Origin: JAIEPW01 sp964471915
GTDB lineage: Bacteria > Acidobacteriota > Terriglobia > Bryobacterales > Bryobacteraceae
Direction: 5' to 3'
DNA length: 64,000 bases
Assembly: GCA_964471915.1 (NCBI GenBank)
Contig: CAYYID010000006.1
Coordinates: 62,001-126,000, forward strand
Shown: one piece after another, positions 17,267 through 27,200 of the stretch
How positions within the stretch are numbered: position 1 is the first letter of the stretch
How the letters are laid out: each line of letters opens with the position of its first letter
Position numbers and translations under genes: made by a program
Notes under the pieces: model-generated
Told to the model about the DNA's origin: nothing
What the model saw: only the letters and a program-made list of their open reading frames with translations
The model's database searches: none

Positions 17267-18106
17267 ATGACCGCGATCACACTTAGAACCAGTCTGTTCC
17301 TGCTTGCCGCCCTGCCAGTCTTCTCCCAGGCGCCCGCGCCGTCCCGGGCCATGACTCCGGATCCCGAGGGTCCGCGGCCGATCGCCGCCGTGGATTCGGT
17401 CTGGATCGAGGATCTCACCTGGATGGAGATCCGCGACGCCATGCGCGGCGGCAAGCGTACCGTGATCGTCGCCACCGGCGGCATCGAGCAGAACGGACCC
17501 TACCTGGTGCTGGGGAAGCACAACTACATCCTCAAGGCGACCTGCGAGGCGATTGCGCGCAAGCTGGGCGATGCGCTGGTGGCGCCGGTCGTGCCGTTCG
17601 TGCCTGAAGGCGACATCGATCCGCCGACGGGGCACATGAAGTACCCGGGTTCGATCTCGGTGACCGCCGACACCTTCGAGCGGCTGCTGACCGATATCGC
17701 CGCCAGCCTCAAGACGCACGGCTTTGAGCGGATTATCTTCCTGGCCGATTCCGGCGGCAACGTGAAGGGCATGGAGAGCGTCGCCGCGAAGCTGGCGGCC
17801 AAATGGCAAGGCCAGCCGAAGATTTTCTATGTGCCGGAGTACTACGATTACCCCGGCCTGCAAAAGTATCTGGAGACCCTCGGCATTCGCCAGGCCGACG
17901 AAGGGATCCACGACGACTACGGGATCTCCTCGATCCTGATCGCCACCGACCCCCGCTACGTGCGGATGGAGCAGCGCAAGGCCAAGGGCAAGCTGTCGAT
18001 CAACGGGGTCTCGCTGGCGCCGCCCAAGAGCGTCGAGATCGGCCGCAAAGCGATCGCCTACCGGGCGCAGGTCGCGGTGGAGGCGATCGAGCGGCGGAGC
18101 CGCTGA
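17267..18106 (+). CDS. Secreted creatininase-family protein
   Basis: A 279-residue protein with a signal peptide (LRTSLFLLAALPVFSQAPA) followed by a creatininase-like amidohydrolase domain. Recognisable segments are RTVIVATGGIEQNGPYL, VAPVVPFVPEGD, a G-x-I-S-V strand (KYPGSISVTADTFERLL), IIFLADSGGNVKGM and EGIHDDYGISSILIATDP. Cytoplasmic creatininases use a dinuclear metal site formed by Glu, His, Asp, His and Glu. Here the E-Q-H pattern reads EQNGPYLVLGKHN and the second part reads HDDYG, so several ligands are substituted. The enzyme may bind metal differently or act on another amide; the export signal is also unusual. It is divergent from the selenoprotein gene, about 100 bp away. Confidence 0.85.
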   Translation: MTAITLRTSLFLLAALPVFSQAPAPSRAMTPDPEGPRPIAAVDSVWIEDLTWMEIRDAMRGGKRTVIVATGGIEQNGPYLVLGKHNYILKATCEAIARKLGDALVAPVVPFVPEGDIDPPTGHMKYPGSISVTADTFERLLTDIAASLKTHGFERIIFLADSGGNVKGMESVAAKLAAKWQGQPKIFYVPEYYDYPGLQKYLETLGIRQADEGIHDDYGISSILIATDPRYVRMEQRKAKGKLSINGVSLAPPKSVEIGRKAIAYRAQVAVEAIERRSR

Positions 18107-18138
18107 GGCGTGCTACCCTCGCAAAAGCGACTTTTTCT

Positions 18139-19485
18139 ATGCTGAAACCCACTATTTTCCGCGAGTATGACATCCGCGGCATCGCCGATACCGAACTGCT
18201 CAGCCCGGATATCGAAGTTCTGGGGCAGGCGCTCGGGACGTTCCTGCAGCGCAACGCCGGCAAGAAGGTGACGCTGGGCCGCGACTGCCGCCTCTCCGGC
18301 GAGCGCCTGCGCGACGCCCTGTTGGCGGGGCTGGTCAAGAGCGGCTGCGACGTCACCGAGATCGGCGTGGTGCCGACGCCCGTCACCTATTTTTCGCACG
18401 TCCACCTGAAGGCGGACGGCGCCGTGATGATCACCGGCAGCCACAACCCGGGCGAATTCAACGGCTTCAAGACCGTGTGCGGCAGCGGGACGCTGCACGG
18501 CGAGACGATCCAGGAGGTGCGCCACATGATCGACCGCGGCGACCTGCTGACCGGCGCGGGGTCCCATCGCACGGCCGATGTGATCCCCGCCTACGTGGAC
18601 GAGATCGCCAAGCAGTTTCACTGGGCGCGCCGCATTAAGGTCGTGGTCGATGCCGGCAACGGCACCGGCGGACCGACCATGCGCCGCATCCTCGAGAAGC
18701 TGAACTGCGACTTCGTGGAGCTGTTCTTCGACATGGACGGCACGTTCCCGAATCATCATCCGGATCCGACGGTGCCGAAGAATCTGGCGCACCTCATCGC
18801 CGCGGTGAAGGAACACAAGGCCGATCTGGGCATCGCCTTCGACGGCGATTCGGATCGGATCGGCGCCTGCGACGAGAAGGGCGACGTGGTGTTTGGCGAC
18901 ATGCTGATGCTGATCTACGGCCGCGAGATCCTCACGCGCAAACCCGGGGCGACGTTCATCGGCGAGGTGAAGTGTTCGCAGATCCTGTACGACGAACTGG
19001 CGCGCCTGGGCGGCAAGCCGATCATGTACAAGACCGGGCACTCGCTGATCAAGGCCAAGATGAAGGAGGAACATGCGGAGCTGGCGGGTGAGATGTCCGG
19101 CCACATGTTCTTTAAGGATCGCTACTTCGGTTACGACGACGCGCTGTACGCGGCGTGCCGCCTGATGGAGATCGTCGCGAACTCGGGAAAGCCGCTGTCG
19201 GCCCAACTGGCCGGCTTGCCGAAGACGGTGTCGACGCCGGAGATCCGCGTGGATTGCCCCGACGAGACGAAGTTCGGCGTCGTCGCGAAAGTTGCGGAGT
19301 ATTTCAAGGGCAAGCGCGACGTGATCGACGTAGACGGCGTCCGCGTGAAGTTCCCCGAGGGCTGGGGTCTGCTGCGCGCGTCGAATACGCAGCCGGTGCT
19401 GGTGATGCGCTTTGAGGCGTCCACCGGGGCGCTGCTAGCCGAGTACCAGGCGGAAGTGGAAGGCGCGCTGGCGGGCGCCCGGTAG
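18139..19485 (+). CDS. Phosphomannomutase/phosphoglucomutase
   Basis: A 448-residue alpha-D-phosphohexomutase (AlgC/ManB type) interconverting hexose 1- and 6-phosphates for cell-envelope sugar nucleotides. It shows the phosphoserine loop ITGSHNPGEFNGFK (Ser101), the metal-binding loop DGDSDRIGACDEKG, the sugar-binding loop GEMSGHMFF, and the C-terminal phosphate-binding segment LRASNTQPVLVMRFE. The start is ATG 18139; longer upstream frames overlap the creatininase gene and are not coding. It follows that gene by 32 bp on the same strand. Confidence 0.95.
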   Translation: MLKPTIFREYDIRGIADTELLSPDIEVLGQALGTFLQRNAGKKVTLGRDCRLSGERLRDALLAGLVKSGCDVTEIGVVPTPVTYFSHVHLKADGAVMITGSHNPGEFNGFKTVCGSGTLHGETIQEVRHMIDRGDLLTGAGSHRTADVIPAYVDEIAKQFHWARRIKVVVDAGNGTGGPTMRRILEKLNCDFVELFFDMDGTFPNHHPDPTVPKNLAHLIAAVKEHKADLGIAFDGDSDRIGACDEKGDVVFGDMLMLIYGREILTRKPGATFIGEVKCSQILYDELARLGGKPIMYKTGHSLIKAKMKEEHAELAGEMSGHMFFKDRYFGYDDALYAACRLMEIVANSGKPLSAQLAGLPKTVSTPEIRVDCPDETKFGVVAKVAEYFKGKRDVIDVDGVRVKFPEGWGLLRASNTQPVLVMRFEASTGALLAEYQAEVEGALAGAR

Positions 19486-19497
19486 TCGCGGTTCCGG

Positions 19498-20922
19498 CTA
19501 ATACAACGACACGTCGCCCGTGAACTCGCCGGTCCGGTGGAGCTTGAGCGTGTTCGTGGTCCCCGGACGCCCGATGGGGACCCCGGCCACGAACGCCACG
19601 CAGTCGCCCGCCGTGAGCAGCCCCTCGCGGATCGCCGTCTCGTCCACTTGCTGCAGCATCTCGTCCATGCTGGCGACGCGCGGCGCGTGGACCGCCCGCA
19701 CGCCGAACTGCACCGCCAGTTGCCGCCCCACACGCTCGTCCGGCGTGAATGCGTAGACCGGCACGGGCGGCCGCAAGCGCGAAATCAGCCGCGCCGTGGA
19801 CCCCGAAGTGGTGAACACGACGATCGCCTTCAGCCCCGCTTCGCTCGCCGCCGCCACCGCCGCGTCGGCGATGATCGCCGCGTAATTCTTCCTGCCGGTG
19901 TCGAGCGGCACGTAGCCACGCGCCGCGAGCGCCGCGTCCGCTTGCTCGGCTACCCGCGCCATCATTCGCGCCGCCTCCACGGGAAACTTGCCGGCCGAGG
20001 TTTCGCCCGAGAGCATCACCGCGTCCGTGCCGTCGTAGATCGCGTTGGCGACGTCGCTCACTTCGGCCCGGGTCGGCACGGGACTCTGCATCATGGACTC
20101 GAGCATTTGCGTCGCGGTGATCACGAACCTTCCTTTGCGGCGGGCCTGATCGATGATCGCCTTCTGGATCTGCGGCACCTGCTCCAGGGGCATCTCTACC
20201 CCGAGATCCCCGCGCGCCACCATCACGCCGTCGGCCACCTCGAGAACCGCGGCGAGATGCGCCACGCCCTCGGGCTTCTCGATCTTCGCCACCAGCGGAA
20301 CGTTCCCCCCGCGCTGGTCGAGAAAGCGCTGCAGTTCCAGCACGTCCGCCGCGCGGCGCACGAAGCTGAGCGCTACGAGGTCCACGCCCAGTTCCAGGCC
20401 GTGCTCCAGGTCGGCGTAGTCCTTTTCCGTAACGGACGGCGTGCTCAAAGTCACGCCGGGCAGGTTGATGCCCTTCTTGTCGCTGATCCAGCCGCCCGCG
20501 GTGACCACGCAGCGGACGGCGACGCCGTCGCTCGCCACCGCGCGCAATGCCAGGGCGCCGTCCGCCAGCAGCACCGGATCGCCGGGCTTCACGTCGCGCG
20601 CGAAGGCCGTGTAGACCGTGGAGGCGCGCGCCGGAGTGCCGAGCACCTCTTCGGTCGTGATGGTGAACTCAGCGCCGGTCTCCAGCAAGGCCTTGCCGCC
20701 GTCGAACTTGCCCAGCCGGATCTTCGGACCCTGCAGGTCCAGCAGGATGGCCGCGTTCCCCGCCGCGCGGACCCGGGCCGCGTGCGCCGCGCGCTCCTCC
20801 CGTGTGCCGTGCGAGGCGTTCAGGCGGAACACGTCCACGCCCGCGGCGTACAACTCCCGGACCTTTTCATCGGTCGCCGTGGCCGGTCCGAGCGTGGCGA
20901 CAATCTTCGTGTGGCGCATCAT
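19498..20922 (-). CDS. pyk: Pyruvate kinase
   Basis: A 474-residue glycolytic pyruvate kinase converting PEP and ADP to pyruvate and ATP. Motifs include TKIVATLGPAT at the N-terminus, LVAKIEKPEGV with the catalytic lysine, MVARGDLGVEMPLEQVP, FVITATQMLESM, and DAVMLSGETSAGKFPVEA. The C-terminal domain (VVFTTSGSTARLISRLRPP, ending GDVSLY) is present and complete. It ends on TAG at 19498-19500, 12 bp from the convergent phosphomannomutase, and is divergent from uppP with about 50 bp between the starts. Confidence 0.96.
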   Translation of the reverse strand: MMRHTKIVATLGPATATDEKVRELYAAGVDVFRLNASHGTREERAAHAARVRAAGNAAILLDLQGPKIRLGKFDGGKALLETGAEFTITTEEVLGTPARASTVYTAFARDVKPGDPVLLADGALALRAVASDGVAVRCVVTAGGWISDKKGINLPGVTLSTPSVTEKDYADLEHGLELGVDLVALSFVRRAADVLELQRFLDQRGGNVPLVAKIEKPEGVAHLAAVLEVADGVMVARGDLGVEMPLEQVPQIQKAIIDQARRKGRFVITATQMLESMMQSPVPTRAEVSDVANAIYDGTDAVMLSGETSAGKFPVEAARMMARVAEQADAALAARGYVPLDTGRKNYAAIIADAAVAAASEAGLKAIVVFTTSGSTARLISRLRPPVPVYAFTPDERVGRQLAVQFGVRAVHAPRVASMDEMLQQVDETAIREGLLTAGDCVAFVAGVPIGRPGTTNTLKLHRTGEFTGDVSLY

Positions 20923-20975
20923 CCTCTTGTGTGAACGCGTTCGGTGAGCAACGCGCGGTGGGGTACCCTTTCATT

Positions 20976-21806
20976 ATGTCTTTGCTTCAGGCCCTGGTCC
21001 TCGCCGTCCTCCAGGGCTTCACCGAGTTCCTGCCGATTTCGAGCTCCGCGCACCTCGCGCTGGCGCCGTGGCTGTTCGGATGGCCCGACCAGGGCCTCGG
21101 GTTCGACATCGCGCTGCACTTGGGCACGCTGGCCGCCGTGCTGCTCTTTTTCGCCCGCGACTGGATCCAGGTGCTTGCCCAGGGCTTCGGCCTCAAAGCC
21201 GGTTCCGACCCGCACCTGGAGCGGAACCCCCGCCTGCTCTGGTATCTCGTGCTCGGCACCATTCCGGTTGGCGTTTTCGGACTGCTGCTTAAGGAAACGG
21301 CCGAAACCAAACTGCGCAATCCGCTGGTGATCGCCGGCATGCTGATCGGGGTCGGCATCCTGATGGCGATCGCGGAGCGCCGCGCCACGTCGGACCGCAA
21401 TATCGGCAACCTCTCGCTGCTCGACGCCGTGATCATCGGCTTCGCCCAGGCGCTGGCGATCGTGCCGGGCACCTCCCGCTCCGGAATCACGATCACCGCC
21501 GCTCTGTTTCGCGGCCTGGACCACCACGCCGCGGCCCGCTTTTCGTTCCTCCTTTCGACGCCGGCGATCGCCGCCGCCGCCGCCAAGGACCTGCTGGATC
21601 TCACCAAGACCGGCGGCGTTCCGCCGGACCTCCGGGTGCCCATGGCTCTCGGGATCCTGGTCAGCGGACTCACTGGCATACTGGTCATCCGCTTCTTCCT
21701 CGGCTATCTCCGCACCCGCGGCCTGACCTTCTTTGTCTACTACCGGATCGTTTTTGGCATAATAGTGATCGCTCTGGCGCTTTTCTTCCGCTACCCCGGA
21801 AGATGA
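20976..21806 (+). CDS. uppP: Undecaprenyl-diphosphatase
   Basis: A 276-residue polytopic membrane phosphatase (BacA/UppP) that recycles undecaprenyl pyrophosphate to the monophosphate carrier for peptidoglycan and other envelope polymers. The active-site motifs are LQGFTEFLPISSSAHL near the N-terminus and PGTSRSGITITAALFRG in the middle. About eight hydrophobic helices are visible. The start ATG 20976 directly precedes the first helix. Its stop overlaps the start of ftsK by 4 nt (ATGA), so the two are translationally coupled. Confidence 0.95.
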   Translation: MSLLQALVLAVLQGFTEFLPISSSAHLALAPWLFGWPDQGLGFDIALHLGTLAAVLLFFARDWIQVLAQGFGLKAGSDPHLERNPRLLWYLVLGTIPVGVFGLLLKETAETKLRNPLVIAGMLIGVGILMAIAERRATSDRNIGNLSLLDAVIIGFAQALAIVPGTSRSGITITAALFRGLDHHAAARFSFLLSTPAIAAAAAKDLLDLTKTGGVPPDLRVPMALGILVSGLTGILVIRFFLGYLRTRGLTFFVYYRIVFGIIVIALALFFRYPGR

Positions 21807-24205
21807 AAATACTGGGACCCACGCCGTACCCTCGACTCAATGAGGCCACGGCAGTCGTGTTTCTGCTCGCCGCACTCTTCTTACTGTTCAGTCTGGTTTC
21901 CTACCATCCGCTCGACCCGTCGTGGAATACCGCCGCCGGACCCGGCAAGCCCGTGAACCTCACCGGCAGGTTCGGTGCCTCCCTCGCCGACCTGCTGTTG
22001 CAGGGCTTTGGCCTCGCCGCCTACCTGGTTCCCGTGCTGCTGGCGATGCTCGGGTGGCACTGGCTCCGGTCGAACCCGATCCCCGCCGGGCCGGTGCGCC
22101 TCGGGGGTGCGGTTCTGCTGGTTCTGTCGCTGGCGGCCGGCGTTTCGCTGGCGCCCGACTGGCGTCCGGTCGCGGGTGTGCTTCCTGCGGGGGGATTGCT
22201 GGGTCACCTGCTGGCTGGCGAGCTTCTGGAACAATTCAATCCGATGGGCGCCTTCCTGGTAACGGTCGCCGCGCTAGTGATCTCGTTGTACCTGGTATCG
22301 AGTTTTCAAATGTCGGTGCTCGCGCCCGTGTTCCGGCGTCCGGCGGCCGCGTACCGGAACCTGACGGAGCGTTATGAGACCTGGCGCGCGGCGCGTGTCG
22401 CCGCCGCCCGGGAAAAGGCTGCTGCGCGCGCGGCCCGCCGCGCTGCGGCGGCACCGCCCAGCAATGCGGAGAAGCCTGCTCGCAAAGCCAAAGCGGCGAA
22501 GGGCGAACCGCCCATCGTGGATCCCCTGGCCCCCGCCGCGTCGAAGGAAGAGGCTCCCTTCGAAGAGACGCCGGCGGCGCCGTCGCTCGACGATATCCCG
22601 ATCCGCGCGCTTGAACCGCCGCCGGCGCCTCCCCCGCCGGTGGCGGCTCCGCTCGCGGCTGCCGCCACCGCCGGCGCCGGTGCGTCCGCGCCGCGGACCC
22701 GGGCGGCCGATCGCAAGCTGAAGACACCGTTTACCCAACCGCCGACGGATCTGCTACAGCAGCCCGCCGAGCGCAGTCCCTACGACTCGGCCGAACTGAA
22801 GGAAATCGCCGGCCGCATTAAGGCCAAGTTCGAGGAGTTCAACGTCCGCGGCAACGTGGTGCAGATCAACCCCGGTCCCGTGGTGACGACGTTCGAGTTC
22901 AAGCCCGAGGCGGGCGTGAAGTACTCGCGCATCACCACGCTCTCCGAGGACCTGTGCCTCGGCCTGCAGGCCGAATCGATCCTGATCGAGCGCATCCCCG
23001 GCAAGCCCACCGTCGGCATCGAAGTGCCGAACTCGAAGCGCGAGGTGATCAGCCTGCGCCAGATTCTCGAATCCGAGGAGTTTTCGGGCTCCGCCTCGCC
23101 GCTCACCATCGCGCTGGGCAAGGACATCAGCGGGCGCATCAAAGTCGCCGCGCTGGATTCGATGCCGCACCTGCTGATTGCCGGCTCCACCGGCTCCGGC
23201 AAGAGCGTCATGCTCAACACGCTCATCATGAGCGTGCTGTACAAGGCGAACCCGCATCAGGTCCGCATGATCATGGTGGACCCCAAACGCCTGGAGTTCG
23301 GCCTTTACGAGGGCATTCCGCACCTGCTGACGCCGGTGATCACCGATCCGAAGAAGGCCACATACGCCCTGAAGAACGCGGTGCTCGAGATGGAGCGCCG
23401 TCTGAAGCTGTTGGCTTCGCAGGGCGTCCGCAACATCGAGCAATTCAACCGCAAGGTCCGCACCTTGAAGGACCAGCCGCGCAACCTCTTCGAGGAGAAC
23501 ACCGAGCAGGAGGAACTGGAGCATCTGCCGTACGTGCTGATCCTCATCGACGAGCTGGCGGACCTCATGATGCTGGAGCGGCAGGGCGTCGAGGAGTCGG
23601 TCACCCGGCTGGCCCAGATGGCGCGCGCCGTCGGCATGCACCTGGTGCTGGCCACGCAGCGCCCATCCGTGGACGTCATCACCGGACTCATCAAGGCGAA
23701 CTTCCCGTCGCGCATCAGCTTCCGCGTGGCGACGCGGGTGGACTCGCGCACGGTGCTCGACGTGATGGGCGCCGAGCATCTGCTCGGCAAGGGCGACATG
23801 CTGTTCCTGCCGCCGGGATCCTCCCGGCTGGTGCGCGTCCACGGCGCGTTCGTGACGGAGAACGAAACGAACCACGTGGTGGAGTTCTGGAAGCAGCAGG
23901 CGCAGCCCGACTACGACCAGAGCTTCCTGCTGGCGCCGCCTTCGGAGGACGCCGAGGACGCCGCCGAGGAGTTCGACGGCGCCGAGGATCCGATGTACCA
24001 GGACGCGGTGCGCGTGGTCTGCGAGATCGGCAAGGCGTCCACGTCCACGCTCCAGCGGCGGCTCCGTCTCGGCTACGGCCGCGCGGCGCGCATCCTGGAC
24101 ATGATGCAACGGGACGGCATCATCGGCCCGCCCGACGGCAGCCGGCCGCGCGATGTCCTGAAGCGGCCGGACTGGCTCAGCGAGATCGAGAACCAGCTCC
24201 GCTGA
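21803..24205 (+). CDS. ftsK: DNA translocase FtsK
   Basis: An 800-residue FtsK/SpoIIIE translocase that pumps chromosomal DNA at the division septum. The N-terminus has four hydrophobic helices (first at about residues 15-38). A low-complexity Ala/Pro-rich linker follows (about 190-310). The motor has Walker A GSTGSGKSVMLN (about residue 460) and Walker B YVLILIDELADLMM (about 575-590). The C-terminal winged-helix gamma domain (TSTLQRRLRLGYGRAARILDMM) would read KOPS sites. The linker is short compared with E. coli FtsK. The gene starts in the stop of uppP and ends 3 bp from the convergent receptor gene. Confidence 0.95.
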   Translation: MKILGPTPYPRLNEATAVVFLLAALFLLFSLVSYHPLDPSWNTAAGPGKPVNLTGRFGASLADLLLQGFGLAAYLVPVLLAMLGWHWLRSNPIPAGPVRLGGAVLLVLSLAAGVSLAPDWRPVAGVLPAGGLLGHLLAGELLEQFNPMGAFLVTVAALVISLYLVSSFQMSVLAPVFRRPAAAYRNLTERYETWRAARVAAAREKAAARAARRAAAAPPSNAEKPARKAKAAKGEPPIVDPLAPAASKEEAPFEETPAAPSLDDIPIRALEPPPAPPPPVAAPLAAAATAGAGASAPRTRAADRKLKTPFTQPPTDLLQQPAERSPYDSAELKEIAGRIKAKFEEFNVRGNVVQINPGPVVTTFEFKPEAGVKYSRITTLSEDLCLGLQAESILIERIPGKPTVGIEVPNSKREVISLRQILESEEFSGSASPLTIALGKDISGRIKVAALDSMPHLLIAGSTGSGKSVMLNTLIMSVLYKANPHQVRMIMVDPKRLEFGLYEGIPHLLTPVITDPKKATYALKNAVLEMERRLKLLASQGVRNIEQFNRKVRTLKDQPRNLFEENTEQEELEHLPYVLILIDELADLMMLERQGVEESVTRLAQMARAVGMHLVLATQRPSVDVITGLIKANFPSRISFRVATRVDSRTVLDVMGAEHLLGKGDMLFLPPGSSRLVRVHGAFVTENETNHVVEFWKQQAQPDYDQSFLLAPPSEDAEDAAEEFDGAEDPMYQDAVRVVCEIGKASTSTLQRRLRLGYGRAARILDMMQRDGIIGPPDGSRPRDVLKRPDWLSEIENQLR

Positions 24206-24208
24206 GAT

Positions 24209-27200
24209 CTAGAAGACGTACCGCAGGGCGAGCTGCACCACCCGGGACGTGTCGTCGGACCGGGACGCGCCGACGAAGTTCTGCGGGTTGAAGGTGCTCG
24301 CGATCGTGCCGAACGTTGCGGTCTGCAGGCCGCGTACTGGCAGCGCCCAGCGCGGCGTGTTTGTCGCGTTGTACATCTCCGCGCGGAACAGCAGCTTGTG
24401 TCCCTCGAAGAACGACCAGTTTTTTTCGAGCGCGATGTCCCAGAACTTGATGCCCTGGCCGAAGAAGACGTTGCGTCCCACCGAGCCCTTGCCGGACCCG
24501 CCCGGATCGAAGAAGCGCGAGGCGAGCGGCGTCGTCAGGTTCGGGTAGAAGCCGGAGGCGGGGAACTGCAGCGTGGAGATGATCCTCCCAGTAGCGGGAT
24601 CCTGGCGGCCGTTGTCGACCGAGCGGCCGTAGAGGCTCTGATCCAGCAGGATCGGCCGGTCGTTCGCGACGCCGTCGGCATTGACGTCGTAGCCCGCCGT
24701 GACGGTGAACGGGTTGCCGGTGGCGAAGGTGTTGTTGCCGGAGAACTTCCAGCCGCCCAGCACCTGCCGCTTCCAGTCGCGGCCCTTCTTGAACCACGGC
24801 AGCTCGTAGCTGTAGTTCAGGTTCATGCGGTGCGCCTGGTGCAGCGCGCTCAAGGCGCGCTGGGAAGCCGGTCCATCGAACTCGGTGATCGGGTCCGCCT
24901 CGAAGAACGGATCGGACGCCGTGTCAATAGACTTCGACCACGCGTAGTTGACGCTCCAGTGCAGGCCGGCGCGGAAGCGCTGGCGGAGTTCCACGCGCAT
25001 CGAGTGGTAATAGGTCCAGGTATTGTTGGTGATGTAGGTCACGCCGTTGTAGCGGGGGTCGGGACGCCGGTTGTTGGTGCGCGGCTGGGCGAGCGAGATG
25101 AACCCCGGCGCGGGCGTGGCATTGCCGAGATTCGGATCGATCTTGTCATAGAGGATGCCGGTCACCGGGTCGGTGAACGGGAAACGGGCGCGGTTCAAGG
25201 TATTGAAGCCGAGCAGCCCAATGCCGCGCGTGCCGTTGTAGCCGACTGAAGCCGTGAACTTGCCGGGTAGCTGGCGATCGATGGTGAGGTTCCACTGGTA
25301 GATCCACGGGAGGCGAAGTCCTTTGTCGACGGTGGCGAAGTCGATGCGTCCGGTGATGGGCGTCGCGGGGCTGTAAACGAAGCCGTTGGTCGGATCGCCG
25401 ACGTTGAAGGTCGGGTCGAAGCTGCGGACGAAGCCGTTGGGCGGAGTGGCCCGCAGGTTGGCCCGCTGCGAGAACAGGGATCCGAACACCCGGTTGTTGA
25501 ACATGCCGAAGCCGCCGCGGATCGCCGTCTGCTGGTTGGCGAAGACCCGGCCGAGCCAGCCGTCCTTGAACGAAGGGACGTAGGCGAAGCCGAAGCGCGG
25601 CTGCCAGCCGCCGTAATTCGAGTACCCATAGCTGATGAGGTTGTCGACTTCATTCGGCGCGAGGACGTACTCGTAGCGCAGGCCGAAGTTCAGCGTCAGG
25701 TTGCGGGTGACGCGGTAGTCATCCTGGATGTACTGGTTGAACTCGGCGGCGCGGTTGCGCACCACGAAGTTCCCGAAGCCCTTCTGGAAGCTGGTGACGA
25801 AGCCCCGGAAGAAGTTCTCGTAGCCTTCGTAGCGCGTGGGGGTGCCGGCGACGCCCGTCGCCGCGAACGTCCACAGGCCGCGTGACGCGGTGTCGGCCCG
25901 ATCGTCGAGCCATTGCCGCCGGAAGTCCACGCCCGCGCGGATCACGTGCTTCCCTTTGATCCAGCTCAGGTTGTACACGTACTGAAAATCCGTCTGGTAG
26001 CGCAGGATCGGGAACTGGTTGGCGTTGCCGAGCAGCGTGGTGGTGTAGGGCGAGGGATTGTTGATGCGGACGATGGGGGTCTCATTGCCGCCGGAGATAT
26101 TCACTGTCGTGGTGCGGAGACCGAGCCCGAAACGGAACTCGCCCCAGAAGGTCGGGGAGAACAGGTGCGTGGCGGTAAGGCCGACATTCTGCTGTTTGTT
26201 GTTCTGCCGGGCGACCTCGCCTTCGATCAGCTCCCCCGGATCGCGCCGCTGCCGCGAATACTGATACCGCAGGGCCACGGTGTCGCGCGACGAAGCGGTC
26301 CAGTCCAACTTGGCCGCGTAGTCGCGGTCCGGGAAGTCCGAAGGCCGCGTGGCGACGAAACAGCGGTCGCAGATGCTGGGGGCGTTCGGCAACTGCTTGG
26401 GGAAGCGATCCAGGATCCCCTGGAGGAACCGCCGGTCAGCTTCCAGGTTCGGATGCTCGGCGGGATTGAGGCACAGCTTGCACTCGCCCACCTGCAAACG
26501 GTCCGTCGGCAGGAAGATAAAACGCCGGATCGTCGTGTACTGGCGGAGCTGCGTGGCTTCGCCGTTCACGAAGAAGAACAGCTTGTTCTGCAGAATCGGT
26601 CCGCCGAGCGTGCCGCCGAACTGGTTCCGGCGGATCTGCGGGCGCGGAGCGACCAGATCGCCAATAGCGTTGCGGCCTAATGCATTGTTCACGAAGCTGT
26701 TCGAGTTCAGCTTGTCGTTTTGCAGGAACTCGTAGGCGTCGCCGTGCCACTTGTTGGTGCCGGACTTGGTCTGCACCAGCACCACCGCGCCGCCGGCGCG
26801 TCCGAACTCGGCCGAGTAGGCATTGGTCAGCACCTGGAATTCCTTGATGGAACTCACATTGACGTTCTGGCGGCTGGTGCCCTCGCTGGAGTCGTCGTTG
26901 TTGACGCCGTCGATCTGGAAGCTCGCCGACCGGGACCCCGTGCCGTTAAAACTGACGTAGCTTCCCGAGGATAGGGTCGGGTTGTTGACGCCGCCGAAGG
27001 CGCTGGAGCTTTGGAAGCCGGCCATCTGTTCGACCAGCGACAGAATGTTGCGCGAAGGCAGCGGCCGGTCCTCGATCACGCGCTCGTCGAGCGAGTTGCG
27101 CACCTCGCCGCGCGCGGTGTCGATCAGGTTGGCGTCCGCTGAGACCGTGACCTCCGTCGCGACGGAGGATAGCTTCAGCTCGAAGTTCGCGGCGCGCACG

